Shown piece after piece: positions 46,246-54,805 of a stretch of 64,000 nt of DNA. The stretch is from an uncultured Clostridium sp. (GTDB taxonomy: Bacteria; Bacillota; Clostridia; Lachnospirales; Lachnospiraceae), in NCBI GenBank assembly GCA_900538475.1, contig UPYT01000003.1:62001-126000 (forward strand), written 5' to 3'. The first letter of the stretch is position 1. Every line of letters begins with the position of its first letter. Below the pieces are notes generated by a model. That model was given only the letters and a program-made list of their open reading frames with translations. It was not told the DNA's origin and ran no database searches. The translations under genes were made by a program, and so were the position numbers.

Positions 46246-46518
46246 ATGCAGATAACAGATGTCAGAGTAAGAAAGATTGAAAAAGAGGGTAAGATGAAAG
46301 CGATTGTTTCCATTACCTTGGATAATGAATTTGTCATTCATGATATCAAGGTAATTGAAGGGGAAAAAGGACTTTTCATCGCCATGCCAAGCCGTAAGGC
46401 AGCAGACGGGGAGTATAGAGATATTGCACATCCAATCAATTCTGAAACCCGTGAAAAGATTCAGGATATGATTCTGAACAAATATGAGACAACTGCTCTG
46501 GAGGCAGTAGCCGAATAG
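46246..46518 (+). CDS. spoVG: septation/sporulation regulator SpoVG
   Basis: 90 residues, the standard length. [28 protein letters not shown] and [10 protein letters not shown] are near-invariant SpoVG segments. It is a small nucleic-acid-binding regulator affecting sporulation and the cell envelope. A terminator follows. About 180 bp of gap precede it with no clear promoter by eye. Confidence 0.97.
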   Translation: MQITDVRVRKIEKEGKMKAIVSITLDNEFVIHDIKVIEGEKGLFIAMPSRKAADGEYRDIAHPINSETREKIQDMILNKYETTALEAVAE

Positions 46519-46545
46519 GCAGGGACTTTCGGAAAAGTGAGATCA

Positions 46546-46588
46546 GAAGATGCAGCAGCTCTTTCGGGGCGGCTGCATCTTCCTGTTT
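46546..46588 (+). terminator. terminator after spoVG
   Basis: GAAGATGCAGC (46546-46556) pairs with GCTGCATCTTC (46572-46582), followed by CTGTTTT. Confidence 0.75.
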
Positions 46589-46628
46589 TATAGGAAATCT
46601 ATTTAAAATTCTTTCTGAAGAGCAGACC

Positions 46629-46657
46629 TTTACAAGAGATTTTCTACCTGTTACAAT
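46629..46657 (+). promoter_or_regulatory. promoter of pth-mfd
   Basis: TTTACA (46629-46634) and TACAAT (46652-46657) with 17-bp spacing, upstream of a strongly structured leader. Confidence 0.6.
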
Positions 46658-46674
46658 AAAATCCGTAGCAGTTT

Positions 46675-46733
46675 GGCGCTAGTTTTCTTTCCCGGTGTCT
46701 ATACCCCCTGGGGAGAGAAAATTAGCGCTTTTG
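46675..46733 (+). other. large leader hairpin between promoter and pth
   Basis: GGCGCTAGTTTTCTTTCCC (46675-46693) pairs imperfectly with GGGAGAGAAAATTAGCGC (46711-46728), followed by TTTTGG. It lies in the predicted 5' leader of pth-mfd and resembles an attenuator. Read-through control is inference. Confidence 0.55.
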
Positions 46734-46768
46734 GTGCGTGGTACAGGATGAAATGGAAAGGAAAGAAG

Positions 46769-47344
46769 ATGTATTTAATAGCAGGACTTGGAAATCCAAC
46801 AAAGGAATATGATAAAACAAGACACAATGTAGGCTTTTCGGTGATAGATGTGCTGGCAGATCGATACCGGATTGATATCAGTGAGAAAAAGCACAAGGCT
46901 TTGTGCGGCAGAGGTGTCATAGAGGGACAGAAGGTTCTTCTTTTAAAGCCTCAGACCTTTATGAATTTAAGCGGAGAAAGTATCCGTGCAGCGGCGGATT
47001 ATTATAAAATTGAGCCGGAGGAGATGATTGTGATTTACGATGACATCAGCCTGGATCCGGGACAGCTTCGGATTCGTCTGAAGGGAAGCGCCGGCGGACA
47101 CAATGGAATCAAGAATATTATTGCAAATCTGGGAACCCAGGATTTTCCGCGGATTAAGGTTGGGGTAGGAGCTAAGCCTCCTCGCATGGATCTGGCAGAT
47201 TATGTGCTGAGCCGGTTTGGAGCTGGGGAACAGAAGCTGATGGAGGAGGCTTTTGGAGAGGCAGCAGAGGCTGCGGTTATGATGATGACTGATGGAGCAG
47301 AGCGGGCAATGAATCATTTTAATGCGAAGAAGAAGGCAGAGTAG
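46769..47344 (+). CDS. pth: peptidyl-tRNA hydrolase
   Basis: 191 residues from MYLIAGLGNPTKEYDKTRHNVGF, the canonical N-terminus with the catalytic His in RHNVG. FLKPQTFMNLSG-like text (LLKPQTFMNLSGESI), YDDISLDPGQLRIR and GSAGGHNGIKNII follow. It recycles stalled peptidyl-tRNA. mfd starts 34 bp later, the classic pth-mfd arrangement of Firmicutes. Confidence 0.97.
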   Translation: MYLIAGLGNPTKEYDKTRHNVGFSVIDVLADRYRIDISEKKHKALCGRGVIEGQKVLLLKPQTFMNLSGESIRAAADYYKIEPEEMIVIYDDISLDPGQLRIRLKGSAGGHNGIKNIIANLGTQDFPRIKVGVGAKPPRMDLADYVLSRFGAGEQKLMEEAFGEAAEAAVMMMTDGAERAMNHFNAKKKAE

Positions 47345-47378
47345 AAGATTTTGACTGGGGAAAGCAGGGAGTACAAAA

Positions 47379-50300
47379 ATGAGCAGGATATTTTCAAACC
47401 CATTAATAGAGCTGGCAGAATTTGAAGAGCTGAGCCGGGATATTGCCCGGAAAAAGGGACCGGTACAGGTCAGCGGCTGTATGGATTCGCAAAAGGTTCA
47501 CCTGATGGCAGAGGCAGAGCCGGATATGCCCTGGAAGCTGGTTGTCACTTATGATGAGGCGCGTGCGCGGGAGATTTACGATGATTTTTGCTGCTTCCGG
47601 GATGATGTATGGCTTTATCCGGCCAAGGATCTTCTGTTTTACAGTGCGGATATTCATGGAAATCTGCTGACCCGGCAGAGGCTTTTAACCTTGCGCCATT
47701 TGATGGAGGATCCCTCTGGTGTTGTGGTAACGACTCTGGACGGACTTATGGATCATTTGTTTCCTCTGGAGCAGCTGAGAAATCAGGTTCTCAGAGCAGA
47801 ACCGGGGCAGGAGCTGGATCTGGAACAATGGAAGGAAAAGCTGACGCAGCTGGGATATGAACGAATGCCTCAGGTAGACGGTATGGGGCAGTTTTCCATT
47901 CGCGGCGGTATTCTGGATATTTTCCCTCTGACAGAGGAGGTTCCGGTGCGGATTGAACTGTGGGACACGGAGATTGATTCTATCCGTACCTTTGATTTGG
48001 AAAGTCAGCGTTCCATTGAACAGCTGGATGAGATTCTGATTTATCCGGCTACAGAGTTGGTACTGACGAAGAAAGAGCTTCTTTTGGGAGCGGAACGTCT
48101 TAGAAAAGAAGAAAAGGCTTTTTCGGAAAAACTGAGAAAAGCCATGAAAACAGAAGAGGCCCATCGGATCCAGTCGATTGTGAAGGAACTGACTGAGGGA
48201 ATGGAGGAAGGCTGGAAAATCACAGGACTGGATAGCTGTGTCACGTATTTTGGAAGGGAAACCGTATCTTTTCTGAATTATTTTGAGCCGGATTCCAGTA
48301 TGATTTTTCTGGACGAGCCGCCAAGACTGCGGGAAAAGGGAGAGGCTGTGGAGACAGAGTTTCGGGAGAGTATGTCCCATCGTCTGGAAAAGGGATATTT
48401 GCTTCCGGGACAGACCGAGCTTTTGTATCCGGTGAAGGAAATTCTGGCCCGGGCACAGAGACCTAACACGGTGTATCTGACTGGACTGGAACAGAAGCTT
48501 CCGGGAATGACTGTGGAAAAGAAATACAGCATTAATGTAAAAAATGTGAATTCTTACCAGAGCAGCTTTGAAATGCTGATTCAGGATTTGAAGCGGTGGA
48601 AAAAGGAAAAATACAGAGTAATTCTTTTGTCCGGCTCCCGAACCAGAGCCAGCCGTCTGGCAGGCGATCTTCGGGAATATGATCTTCGGGCCTTCTGTCC
48701 GGATCAGGAAACGCGACAGGTTCAGCCGGGAGAAATTCTCGTAACCTATGGCAAGCTGCACAGGGGCTTTGAATATCCTCAGATTAAGTTTCTGGTGATT
48801 ACCGAAGGAGACATGTTCGGGACCGAGAAAAAGAAACGGAAGAGAAAAAAGACTTCTTATGAAGGGAAAAAGATTCAGAGCTTTTCCGAGCTGTCTGTGG
48901 GCGATTATGTGGTTCACGAGGATCACGGACTGGGAGTTTACCGGGGAATTGAAAAAATCGAGAGGGATAAGGTTGTAAAGGACTATCTGAAAATTGAATA
49001 TGCAGATGGAGGCAACTTATATCTTCCGGCAACCCGTCTGGACGGAATTCAGAAATATGCGGGAGCAGATGCCAAGGCGCCGAAATTAAATAAGCTGGGC
49101 GGAGAACAGTGGAACCGGACGAAGACAAGGGTGAAAACTGCTGTCCGGGAGATTGCGAGAGATCTGGTGAAGCTGTATGCAGCCAGACAGGAGATGGGCG
49201 GTTTTCCGTATGAAAAGGATACCGTCTGGCAGAAGGAATTTGAGGAGCTGTTTCCCTATGAGGAGACCGATGATCAGCTGGAGGCGATTGAGGCCACAAA
49301 GCGAGACATGGAAAGCAGAAAGATTATGGATCGGCTGATTTGCGGCGATGTAGGGTACGGAAAAACGGAGATTGCCCTGCGGGCAGCCTTTAAGGCCATT
49401 CAGGACGGGAAACAGGTAGTATATCTGGTTCCTACAACGATCCTGGCTCAGCAGCATTACAATACCTTCGTACAGAGGATGAAGGATTTTCCAGTGAGAG
49501 TTGATCTGATGTCTCGTTTCCGCACGCCGGCAGAGATGAAAAAGACCATTGAGGATCTGAAAAAGGGGCTGGTCGATATTGTTATCGGCACTCATCGAGT
49601 TCTGTCAAAGGATGTGAAGTTTAAGGATCTGGGGCTTTTGATTATTGATGAGGAACAGCGGTTTGGAGTGGCTCACAAGGAAAAAATCAAACAGCTGAAG
49701 GAAAATGTGGATGTTCTGACTCTGACTGCAACGCCGATTCCCAGAACGCTTCACATGAGCCTGGTGGGAATCCGGGATATGAGTGTGCTGGAAGAGCCTC
49801 CGGTGGACAGAACGCCGATACAGACTTATGTTATGGAATATAACGATGAAATGGTGCGGGAAGCCATCAATCGGGAGCTGGCGAGAAATGGACAGGTGTA
49901 TTATGTATACAACCGAGTGAAAAACATTGATGAGATCGCAGCCCATATTCAGGAGCTGGTTCCGGATGCGTCTGTGGTTTTTGCTCATGGGCAGATGTCA
50001 GAGCATAAGCTGGAAAAGATTATGTTTGATTTTATTAATGGGGATATTGATGTACTGGTATCCACAACAATTATTGAAACTGGACTGGATATCCCCAATG
50101 CCAACACGATGATTATTCATGACGCGGATCATCTGGGGCTGTCTCAGCTGTATCAGCTGAGGGGGCGTGTAGGCCGTTCCAGCCGGGTTTCCTATGCATT
50201 TTTGATGTACAAACGGGATAAGCTTCTGAAGGAAGAGGCAGAGAAGCGTCTTCAGGCAATTCGGGAATTTACAGAACTGGGATCCGGAATTAAGATTGCC

Positions 50301-50933
50301 ATGCGGGATCTGGAAATCCGCGGCGCAGGCAATGTGCTGGGAGCAGAACAGCATGGCCATATGGAGGCAGTGGGATATGATCTGTATTGTAAGCTTTTGA
50401 ATCAGGCGGTGAAAGCCCTGAAGGGAGAGCGGGATGAGGAGGAAGACTTTGAATCCGTAGTAGAGTGCGATATTGATGCCTATATTCCTGCATCTTATAT
50501 TAAGAATGAATATCAGAAACTGGATATTTACAAGAGGATTTCCGGGATTGAAAATGAGGAAGAATATCTGGATATGCAGGATGAGCTGATGGATCGGTTT
50601 GGCGATATTCCGAGGTCTGTAGACAATTTGCTGGCAATAGCAGCTTTGAAGGCTCTGGCTCACAGGGCTTATGTGACAGAGGTGAAGATAAACCGCCAGG
50701 AAATCCGCATGACCATGTATCAGAAGGCCAGACTGAATACAGATGGGATACCGGCGCTGGTAGAGGAATGCAAAGGCGCTTTAAGATTCCAGATGACAGA
50801 GCAGCCCTATTTTCTGTATATAGACCGGAAACGAAAAAATAAGGACTGTATGCCGATGATGGAAACAGCCCGGGAATTGCTTCAAAAAATCGGAGATCTG
50901 GCACAGAAAACAGAAAATACAGAAAACGCATAA
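47379..50933 (+). CDS. mfd: transcription-repair coupling factor
   Basis: 1184 residues, the expected size. It displaces stalled RNA polymerase and recruits UvrA. A UvrB-like N-terminal region (RGGILDIFPLTEEVPVRIELW near residue 170) is followed by the RNA-polymerase-interacting CarD-like domain (SVGDYVVHEDHGLGVYRGIE, about 505). Helicase motifs include GDVGYGKTEIALRA (about 655), IIDEEQRFGV (about 755) and TTIIETGLDIPNANT. A C-terminal TRCF domain closes the chain. It is second in the pth-mfd unit. Confidence 0.98.
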   Translation: MSRIFSNPLIELAEFEELSRDIARKKGPVQVSGCMDSQKVHLMAEAEPDMPWKLVVTYDEARAREIYDDFCCFRDDVWLYPAKDLLFYSADIHGNLLTRQRLLTLRHLMEDPSGVVVTTLDGLMDHLFPLEQLRNQVLRAEPGQELDLEQWKEKLTQLGYERMPQVDGMGQFSIRGGILDIFPLTEEVPVRIELWDTEIDSIRTFDLESQRSIEQLDEILIYPATELVLTKKELLLGAERLRKEEKAFSEKLRKAMKTEEAHRIQSIVKELTEGMEEGWKITGLDSCVTYFGRETVSFLNYFEPDSSMIFLDEPPRLREKGEAVETEFRESMSHRLEKGYLLPGQTELLYPVKEILARAQRPNTVYLTGLEQKLPGMTVEKKYSINVKNVNSYQSSFEMLIQDLKRWKKEKYRVILLSGSRTRASRLAGDLREYDLRAFCPDQETRQVQPGEILVTYGKLHRGFEYPQIKFLVITEGDMFGTEKKKRKRKKTSYEGKKIQSFSELSVGDYVVHEDHGLGVYRGIEKIERDKVVKDYLKIEYADGGNLYLPATRLDGIQKYAGADAKAPKLNKLGGEQWNRTKTRVKTAVREIARDLVKLYAARQEMGGFPYEKDTVWQKEFEELFPYEETDDQLEAIEATKRDMESRKIMDRLICGDVGYGKTEIALRAAFKAIQDGKQVVYLVPTTILAQQHYNTFVQRMKDFPVRVDLMSRFRTPAEMKKTIEDLKKGLVDIVIGTHRVLSKDVKFKDLGLLIIDEEQRFGVAHKEKIKQLKENVDVLTLTATPIPRTLHMSLVGIRDMSVLEEPPVDRTPIQTYVMEYNDEMVREAINRELARNGQVYYVYNRVKNIDEIAAHIQELVPDASVVFAHGQMSEHKLEKIMFDFINGDIDVLVSTTIIETGLDIPNANTMIIHDADHLGLSQLYQLRGRVGRSSRVSYAFLMYKRDKLLKEEAEKRLQAIREFTELGSGIKIAMRDLEIRGAGNVLGAEQHGHMEAVGYDLYCKLLNQAVKALKGERDEEEDFESVVECDIDAYIPASYIKNEYQKLDIYKRISGIENEEEYLDMQDELMDRFGDIPRSVDNLLAIAALKALAHRAYVTEVKINRQEIRMTMYQKARLNTDGIPALVEECKGALRFQMTEQPYFLYIDRKRKNKDCMPMMETARELLQKIGDLAQKTENTENA

Positions 50934-50997
50934 AAATCCCTCCATCGACAGATACTATTCCCAGAAATGGAACAGTCAATCAATGGAGGAATGTGAT

Positions 50998-51546
50998 ATG
51001 AAAGCTACAGGAATTGTAAGAAGAATAGACGATCTGGGCCGTGTAGTAATTCCAAAGGAGATTCGGCGCACGCTTCGCCTAAAGGAAGGAACCCCTCTGG
51101 AAATTTTTACTGATCGGGAGGGAGAAATCATTCTGAAAAAATATTCGCCAATGGTGGAGCTGACTGCCTTTGCGGGACAGTATGCAGAATCCATGGCGCA
51201 GACTACGGGAATGATGGTCTGCATTACGGATCGGGATCAGGTGATTGCGGCGGCAGGCGGCCCCAGAAAAGAAATTCTTCAGAAAAATATCAGCAAACAG
51301 CTGGAGCAGGCAATTGATGATAGAGAAACGATCGTTGCCGGAAAAGGGGAAAAGCAGTTTATTCCGCTGACGGATGATGAGGTGGAAGGAATTACGGCGG
51401 AGGTGATTGCACCGATTATTTGTGAAGGAGATGCCATTGGAGCGGTTGCCCTGCTGGGGCGGGATACCCGGGCAAAATTCGGAGAGGCAGAGCTGAAGCT
51501 GGCAGGAACGGCTGCCGGATTTTTGGGACGCCAGATGGAGGGCTAA
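50998..51546 (+). CDS. spoVT: stage V sporulation protein T (AbrB-GAF regulator)
   Basis: 182 residues. An N-terminal AbrB swapped-hairpin domain (MKATGIVRRIDDLGRVVIPKEI) is joined to a GAF-like sensor (residues about 56-180). It regulates late forespore genes. ATG 50998 has GGAGG at 50985-50989; that GGAGG can pair with CCTCC near 50940 in the same leader. It follows mfd by 64 bp, the conserved order in spore-forming Firmicutes. Confidence 0.95.
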   Translation: MKATGIVRRIDDLGRVVIPKEIRRTLRLKEGTPLEIFTDREGEIILKKYSPMVELTAFAGQYAESMAQTTGMMVCITDRDQVIAAAGGPRKEILQKNISKQLEQAIDDRETIVAGKGEKQFIPLTDDEVEGITAEVIAPIICEGDAIGAVALLGRDTRAKFGEAELKLAGTAAGFLGRQMEG

Positions 51547-51600
51547 ATCAATACGAAGGTTCCTTTTGCCAAAAACAGAATTTACAGGAACAAAATCTGA

Positions 51601-51644
51601 AATGGATGGTACAGACAGCTTCAGGGCAATTTGTACCATCCATT
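51601..51644. other. perfect 13-bp inverted repeat after spoVT
   Basis: AATGGATGGTACA (51601-51613) and TGTACCATCCATT (51632-51644). There is no T tract on either side, so this is either a weak terminator for the convergent spoVT and sodC-like genes or another structured element. Confidence 0.55.
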
Positions 51645-51664
51645 GTACATAAACGGATTCCGAG

Positions 51665-52156
51665 CTAAACGCGGCGGATCATGCCGCAGCCAATCTTATT
51701 ACCAGAATTTCCGGAAGGCTGAGAGGAAAAATCGTCGCTGTCAGAATGGATCACAACAGAACGCCCAAGAATATCGGAAATGGAAAAGCGTTTATCGTAA
51801 AAGGCTTCCCACGCATATCCCTGGTTGCCCAAAACAGGGAGAAGATCTCCGGCGTGATAGGGGTGAAGCCGGTGTTGGGGATTGTAGTGTTCTCCGGTTT
51901 TCGTAAAAGACTGAGAGCAGTCTCCATTTTCATGAATGTGCATAGCATAGAAATCAGAAGAACCGGAAGTCTGGATATTTGGAAGCCCGAAAAGTTCGGA
52001 TTCTATCAGAACGCCTCCATAGGGAGTATCGTAAAATTTGACGAGTCCGCTTAACTGCGGGGCGCTCGTATTTCCTGTAACCCAGGCGGCTGCCTGGGGC
52101 TGATTATTTTTCAAAAGCTGGGAAAACACAAGTGCGGGAGTAACAGATGAGGGCAT
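51665..52156 (-). CDS. Cu/Zn superoxide dismutase family protein
   Basis: 163 residues. The Cu/Zn-SOD metal set is present in order: MHIHENGDC (His-x-His for Cu plus the disulfide Cys), GEHYNPQHRLHPYHAGDLLP (bridging His, Zn His and Zn Asp), VVIHSDSDDF (last Cu His) and the closing GNSGNKIGCGMI. The loops between ligands are short and there is no signal peptide, so it would be cytoplasmic. Cytoplasmic Cu/Zn SOD is unusual in an anaerobe. It is monocistronic and convergent with spoVT. Dismutase activity is inferred from the ligands. Confidence 0.88.
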   Translation of the reverse strand: MPSSVTPALVFSQLLKNNQPQAAAWVTGNTSAPQLSGLVKFYDTPYGGVLIESELFGLPNIQTSGSSDFYAMHIHENGDCSQSFTKTGEHYNPQHRLHPYHAGDLLPVLGNQGYAWEAFYDKRFSISDILGRSVVIHSDSDDFSSQPSGNSGNKIGCGMIRRV

Positions 52157-52209
52157 AAAAACAGCCTTTCAAATGGAGTTACTATAATCATATGCAGAGA
52201 ACAGAGGAA

Positions 52210-52260
52210 TGTTTCGGAAAGAGATTCTGCCGAAAAAGCGAACCGATGCAGGCGGAGCAT
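52210..52260 (-). repeat. fragment of the 123-bp repeat family
   Basis: TCGGAAAGAGATTCTGCCG, then AAGCGAACC and GCAGGCGGAG, matches the central part of the tandem repeat at 16281 with about one mismatch in five bases. It sits in the gap between the SOD-like gene and capA. Confidence 0.55.
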
Positions 52261-52318
52261 GTAATTTTCCGGAGCAGCCAGTCTGCGTAAAGCACCTTCT
52301 ATAGAGCTGATGCGAAGA

Positions 52319-52348
52319 TTGACAAGGAATGGTTTTCGGATATACAAT
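52319..52348 (+). promoter_or_regulatory. promoter of capA-like gene
   Basis: Perfect TTGACA (52319-52324) and TACAAT (52343-52348) with an 18-bp spacer, 36 bp before the ATG at 52384. Confidence 0.7.
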
Positions 52349-52383
52349 GTCATCAGAAATGTATAAAGGAAAGGATTTTATTT

Positions 52384-53670
52384 ATGAACAGAAAAAGACG
52401 AGGTGGGTTTTCGATTCTTGCAGCTGTTCTTGCGGTAATGCTTGCACTCTTTTTGGGGCTGCTTTTCTGGCTGCTTCATGGAAATGAAGAGCCGGAGCGG
52501 ATTTTGCAGGGGGCTGCAGGGACTGAGACACTGTCCGTGTCAGGACAGGCTTCGCCGCCAGAAAATTCTGGGCAGGATGTTCCAGGAGACGGTTCAGAAC
52601 AGCCAGAGAGAATGGAGGAGAACAGTCCGGTTGTGATTATCGGGGCAGAAGAGGCCGGGGAAAATGACGGTTCAGGAAGCTCTGACGGAGAGGGGGAATT
52701 GGAGAATTCTTCGGAGGAAGCTGTGCCGGAGGAGGAAATCAATCTGCTTTTTGCCGGAGATGTATTTCTTTCCAGCCATGTACTGAATGCCTATGATACA
52801 GCAGGTGGTATTGGCGGAGTTTTGGATGAGGAGCTTCGCCAGGTCATTCAGGCTTCGGATTATTTTATGGTGAATCAGGAATTTCCCTTCAGTGACAGGG
52901 GAACAGCGGCAGAGGATAAGCAGTTTACCTTTCGTCTTCCCCCTTCCAGAGTGCATTTGCTGCAGGAAATGGGGATTGATATGGTGACCCTGGCCAATAA
53001 TCACAGCCTGGATTTTGGAACAGATGCGCTTCTGGACACCTGCAGGACTTTGGACGAAGCGGGAATCCGTTATGTTGGAGCTGGTGAAAATATGGCCAGG
53101 GCAAGACAGCTGGAAACCGTGGAGGTGAAGGGAAAAACCATAGGATTTTTGGGCTCCTCCCGGGTTATTCCTGTATATGACTGGACAGCAGGAGAGCAGA
53201 AGCCAGGAGTTGCAATTACATACGATCCCGGAATGCTTTTAAAGGATATTGCAGCAGCAAAGCAGGTCTGTGATTATGTGGTGGTTTATGTACACTGGGG
53301 AAAGGAAAAGGCAGTTACGCCGGAGGAATATCAGCAGACTATGGGGCGGCAGTATATTGATGCCGGAGCGGATTTGGTAATTGGAAGCCATCCCCATGTG
53401 CTTCAGGGAATTGAATATTATCAGGGAAAACCGATTGTATACAGCCTTGGAAATTTTGTTTTCGGAAGCAGTATTCCAAGAACGATGCTGCTTCAGGCAG
53501 CTCTTGGGAAGGACGGTGTGAAGCTGTCAGCTGTGCCCTGTAAATCCGCAGCAGGATATACACAGATGGAAAAGGAGCCGGAAAAAACAGCCGCATTTTA
53601 TCAGGAGCTGCAGGGGCTTTCTGTTCATGCGCAGGTAAATGAAGCAGGAGAAATAACGGCGGCAGAATAG
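52384..53670 (+). CDS. CapA family protein (poly-gamma-glutamate capsule-type phosphatase fold)
   Basis: 428 residues. A membrane anchor lies at about residues 10-30, then an acidic Ser/Glu/Gly-rich linker to about 115, then the CapA metallophosphatase-like domain. Its motifs are LLFAGDVFLSSHV, VNQEFPFSDRG, TLANNHSLDFG, VVYVHWGKEKA, GSHPHVLQGIE and SLGNFVFGS. It should act outside the cell on wall or capsule polymer. No capB/capC genes are adjacent, so poly-glutamate synthesis is not implied. AAAGGA precedes the ATG. Confidence 0.88.
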   Translation: MNRKRRGGFSILAAVLAVMLALFLGLLFWLLHGNEEPERILQGAAGTETLSVSGQASPPENSGQDVPGDGSEQPERMEENSPVVIIGAEEAGENDGSGSSDGEGELENSSEEAVPEEEINLLFAGDVFLSSHVLNAYDTAGGIGGVLDEELRQVIQASDYFMVNQEFPFSDRGTAAEDKQFTFRLPPSRVHLLQEMGIDMVTLANNHSLDFGTDALLDTCRTLDEAGIRYVGAGENMARARQLETVEVKGKTIGFLGSSRVIPVYDWTAGEQKPGVAITYDPGMLLKDIAAAKQVCDYVVVYVHWGKEKAVTPEEYQQTMGRQYIDAGADLVIGSHPHVLQGIEYYQGKPIVYSLGNFVFGSSIPRTMLLQAALGKDGVKLSAVPCKSAAGYTQMEKEPEKTAAFYQELQGLSVHAQVNEAGEITAAE

Positions 53671-53723
53671 AATGCTGACAGAAATTACGAAAAATAATCG
53701 ACAGGAAGAAAGAAGAAAAACAA

Positions 53724-54068
53724 ATGGAAAAGATGACAAATACTCCCCAGGATTGGGAGCTTTCAGAGGATTTTTACAGCCAGGAGGAAGGAAGAAAATG
53801 GAAGCTGGAGGATTTTCTGGAAGAGGATTCCGGAAAACAGGAGAAAGCCCCAGGGCTGAATACAGCAGCTGAGACAGGCGCCCGTCTGGAGGAAATGGCA
53901 GAGCTGGTACGTCAGGTGACGGCTCTTTCCGGGCATGGAAATACCGCAGATCAGATTGCAGGAGCTCTTGGTGTGGAGAGGAAGCTGGTGCAGGATATTA
54001 TGGTGTGTCTGCAGGCATTCCCGGAGGATAATCCGGTTGCTGTGGCGCGGCTGATTGTTTTGGGATAA
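53724..54068 (+). CDS. small hypothetical protein with predicted HTH-like C-terminal half
   Basis: 114 residues. An acidic, disordered N-terminal half (DWELSEDFYSQEEGRKW) is followed by helices. NTADQIAGALGVERKLVQDIM reads like a compact helix-turn-helix, and the end (NPVAVARLIVLG) is hydrophobic. AGGAAG lies upstream. It lies 53 bp after capA and 25 bp before the zinc-ribbon gene, so all three may be one transcript. I do not recognise the family. Confidence 0.6.
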   Translation: MEKMTNTPQDWELSEDFYSQEEGRKWKLEDFLEEDSGKQEKAPGLNTAAETGARLEEMAELVRQVTALSGHGNTADQIAGALGVERKLVQDIMVCLQAFPEDNPVAVARLIVLG

Positions 54069-54093
54069 AAGAAACGAAAGAAGGGAAAACGCC

Positions 54094-54465
54094 ATGTTTT
54101 TTATTATGGGTGTCAGTCAGGGGCAGAAAAAGCTGAATTTTGATCAGCTGATTGTCTGCGGACGCTGTGGCCATTACGGACATTTGGAAGTGTATATGGT
54201 GTACTCATATCTGAGTCTGTTTTTTATTCCGGTGTTAAAATGGGGACGCCGCTATTATGTGCGAACCACCTGCTGCAATGCCTCAGTGGAGCTGGATGCA
54301 GAGCTGGGAAGAAAAATTCAGAGAGGAGAGATAACCTCTCTGCCGGAGAATATCATTCCAGACAGTCCGGCAATGCTCCAGAGCGGGAGAAAGCGCTGCG
54401 CTTCCTGCGGATTTGAGACAGAAGAGGATTACCAGTTCTGTCCGAAATGCGGCAGGGAGCTTTAA
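54094..54465 (+). CDS. zinc-ribbon protein
   Basis: 123 residues from ATG 54094 with AAGGGA upstream. There are two zinc-ribbon-like units. The N-terminal one has VCGRCGHYG and a distant TCCNAS, with a hydrophobic stretch between them (YSYLSLFFIPVL). The C-terminal one is CASCG ... CPKCG. The pattern matches small zinc-ribbon membrane-associated proteins of unknown role common in Firmicutes. Confidence 0.7.
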   Translation: MFFIMGVSQGQKKLNFDQLIVCGRCGHYGHLEVYMVYSYLSLFFIPVLKWGRRYYVRTTCCNASVELDAELGRKIQRGEITSLPENIIPDSPAMLQSGRKRCASCGFETEEDYQFCPKCGREL

Positions 54466-54473
54466 GGAAAGGG

Positions 54474-54701
54474 TTACTGAAACAGCTCCGTTATTTCCTG
54501 AAACAGAGCAATATCGTCTTCCTTCAGCCGGAGATTGGCGGAGAGCTCTTCGCCTTCGGGAGTGGTTACTTTAAACTCGATTACAGTGCCTTCCCGGATC
54601 GCCTTCTGACGGACAGCAGACAGATATTTCGGGAATTTGGGATGATTGGCTTTTACCCGATCCCAGGCTGATTTCAGTTGAAGAAGCTTCATTGGGTTCA
54701 T
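54474..54701 (-). CDS. small conserved-looking hypothetical protein
   Basis: 75 residues starting MNPMKLLQLKSAWDRV behind a perfect AAGGAGG at 8-nt spacing. The sequence is a helical start followed by beta-rich text (TVIEFKVTTPEGEELSANLRL) and an acidic end. The strong ribosome site and the normal composition make it a likely real gene. It is convergent with the zinc-ribbon gene and back to back with the MATE gene. Function unknown. Confidence 0.65.
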   Translation of the reverse strand: MNPMKLLQLKSAWDRVKANHPKFPKYLSAVRQKAIREGTVIEFKVTTPEGEELSANLRLKEDDIALFQEITELFQ

Positions 54702-54805
54702 GCAAAATACCTCCTTTTTCTGGTGTTGATGGTTGTAGTATACCCGACATAGGAGGTTTTGAAAAGGCTGCATGGCTGAACGGTTACAATTTTGAGGTGA
54801 GAAGA

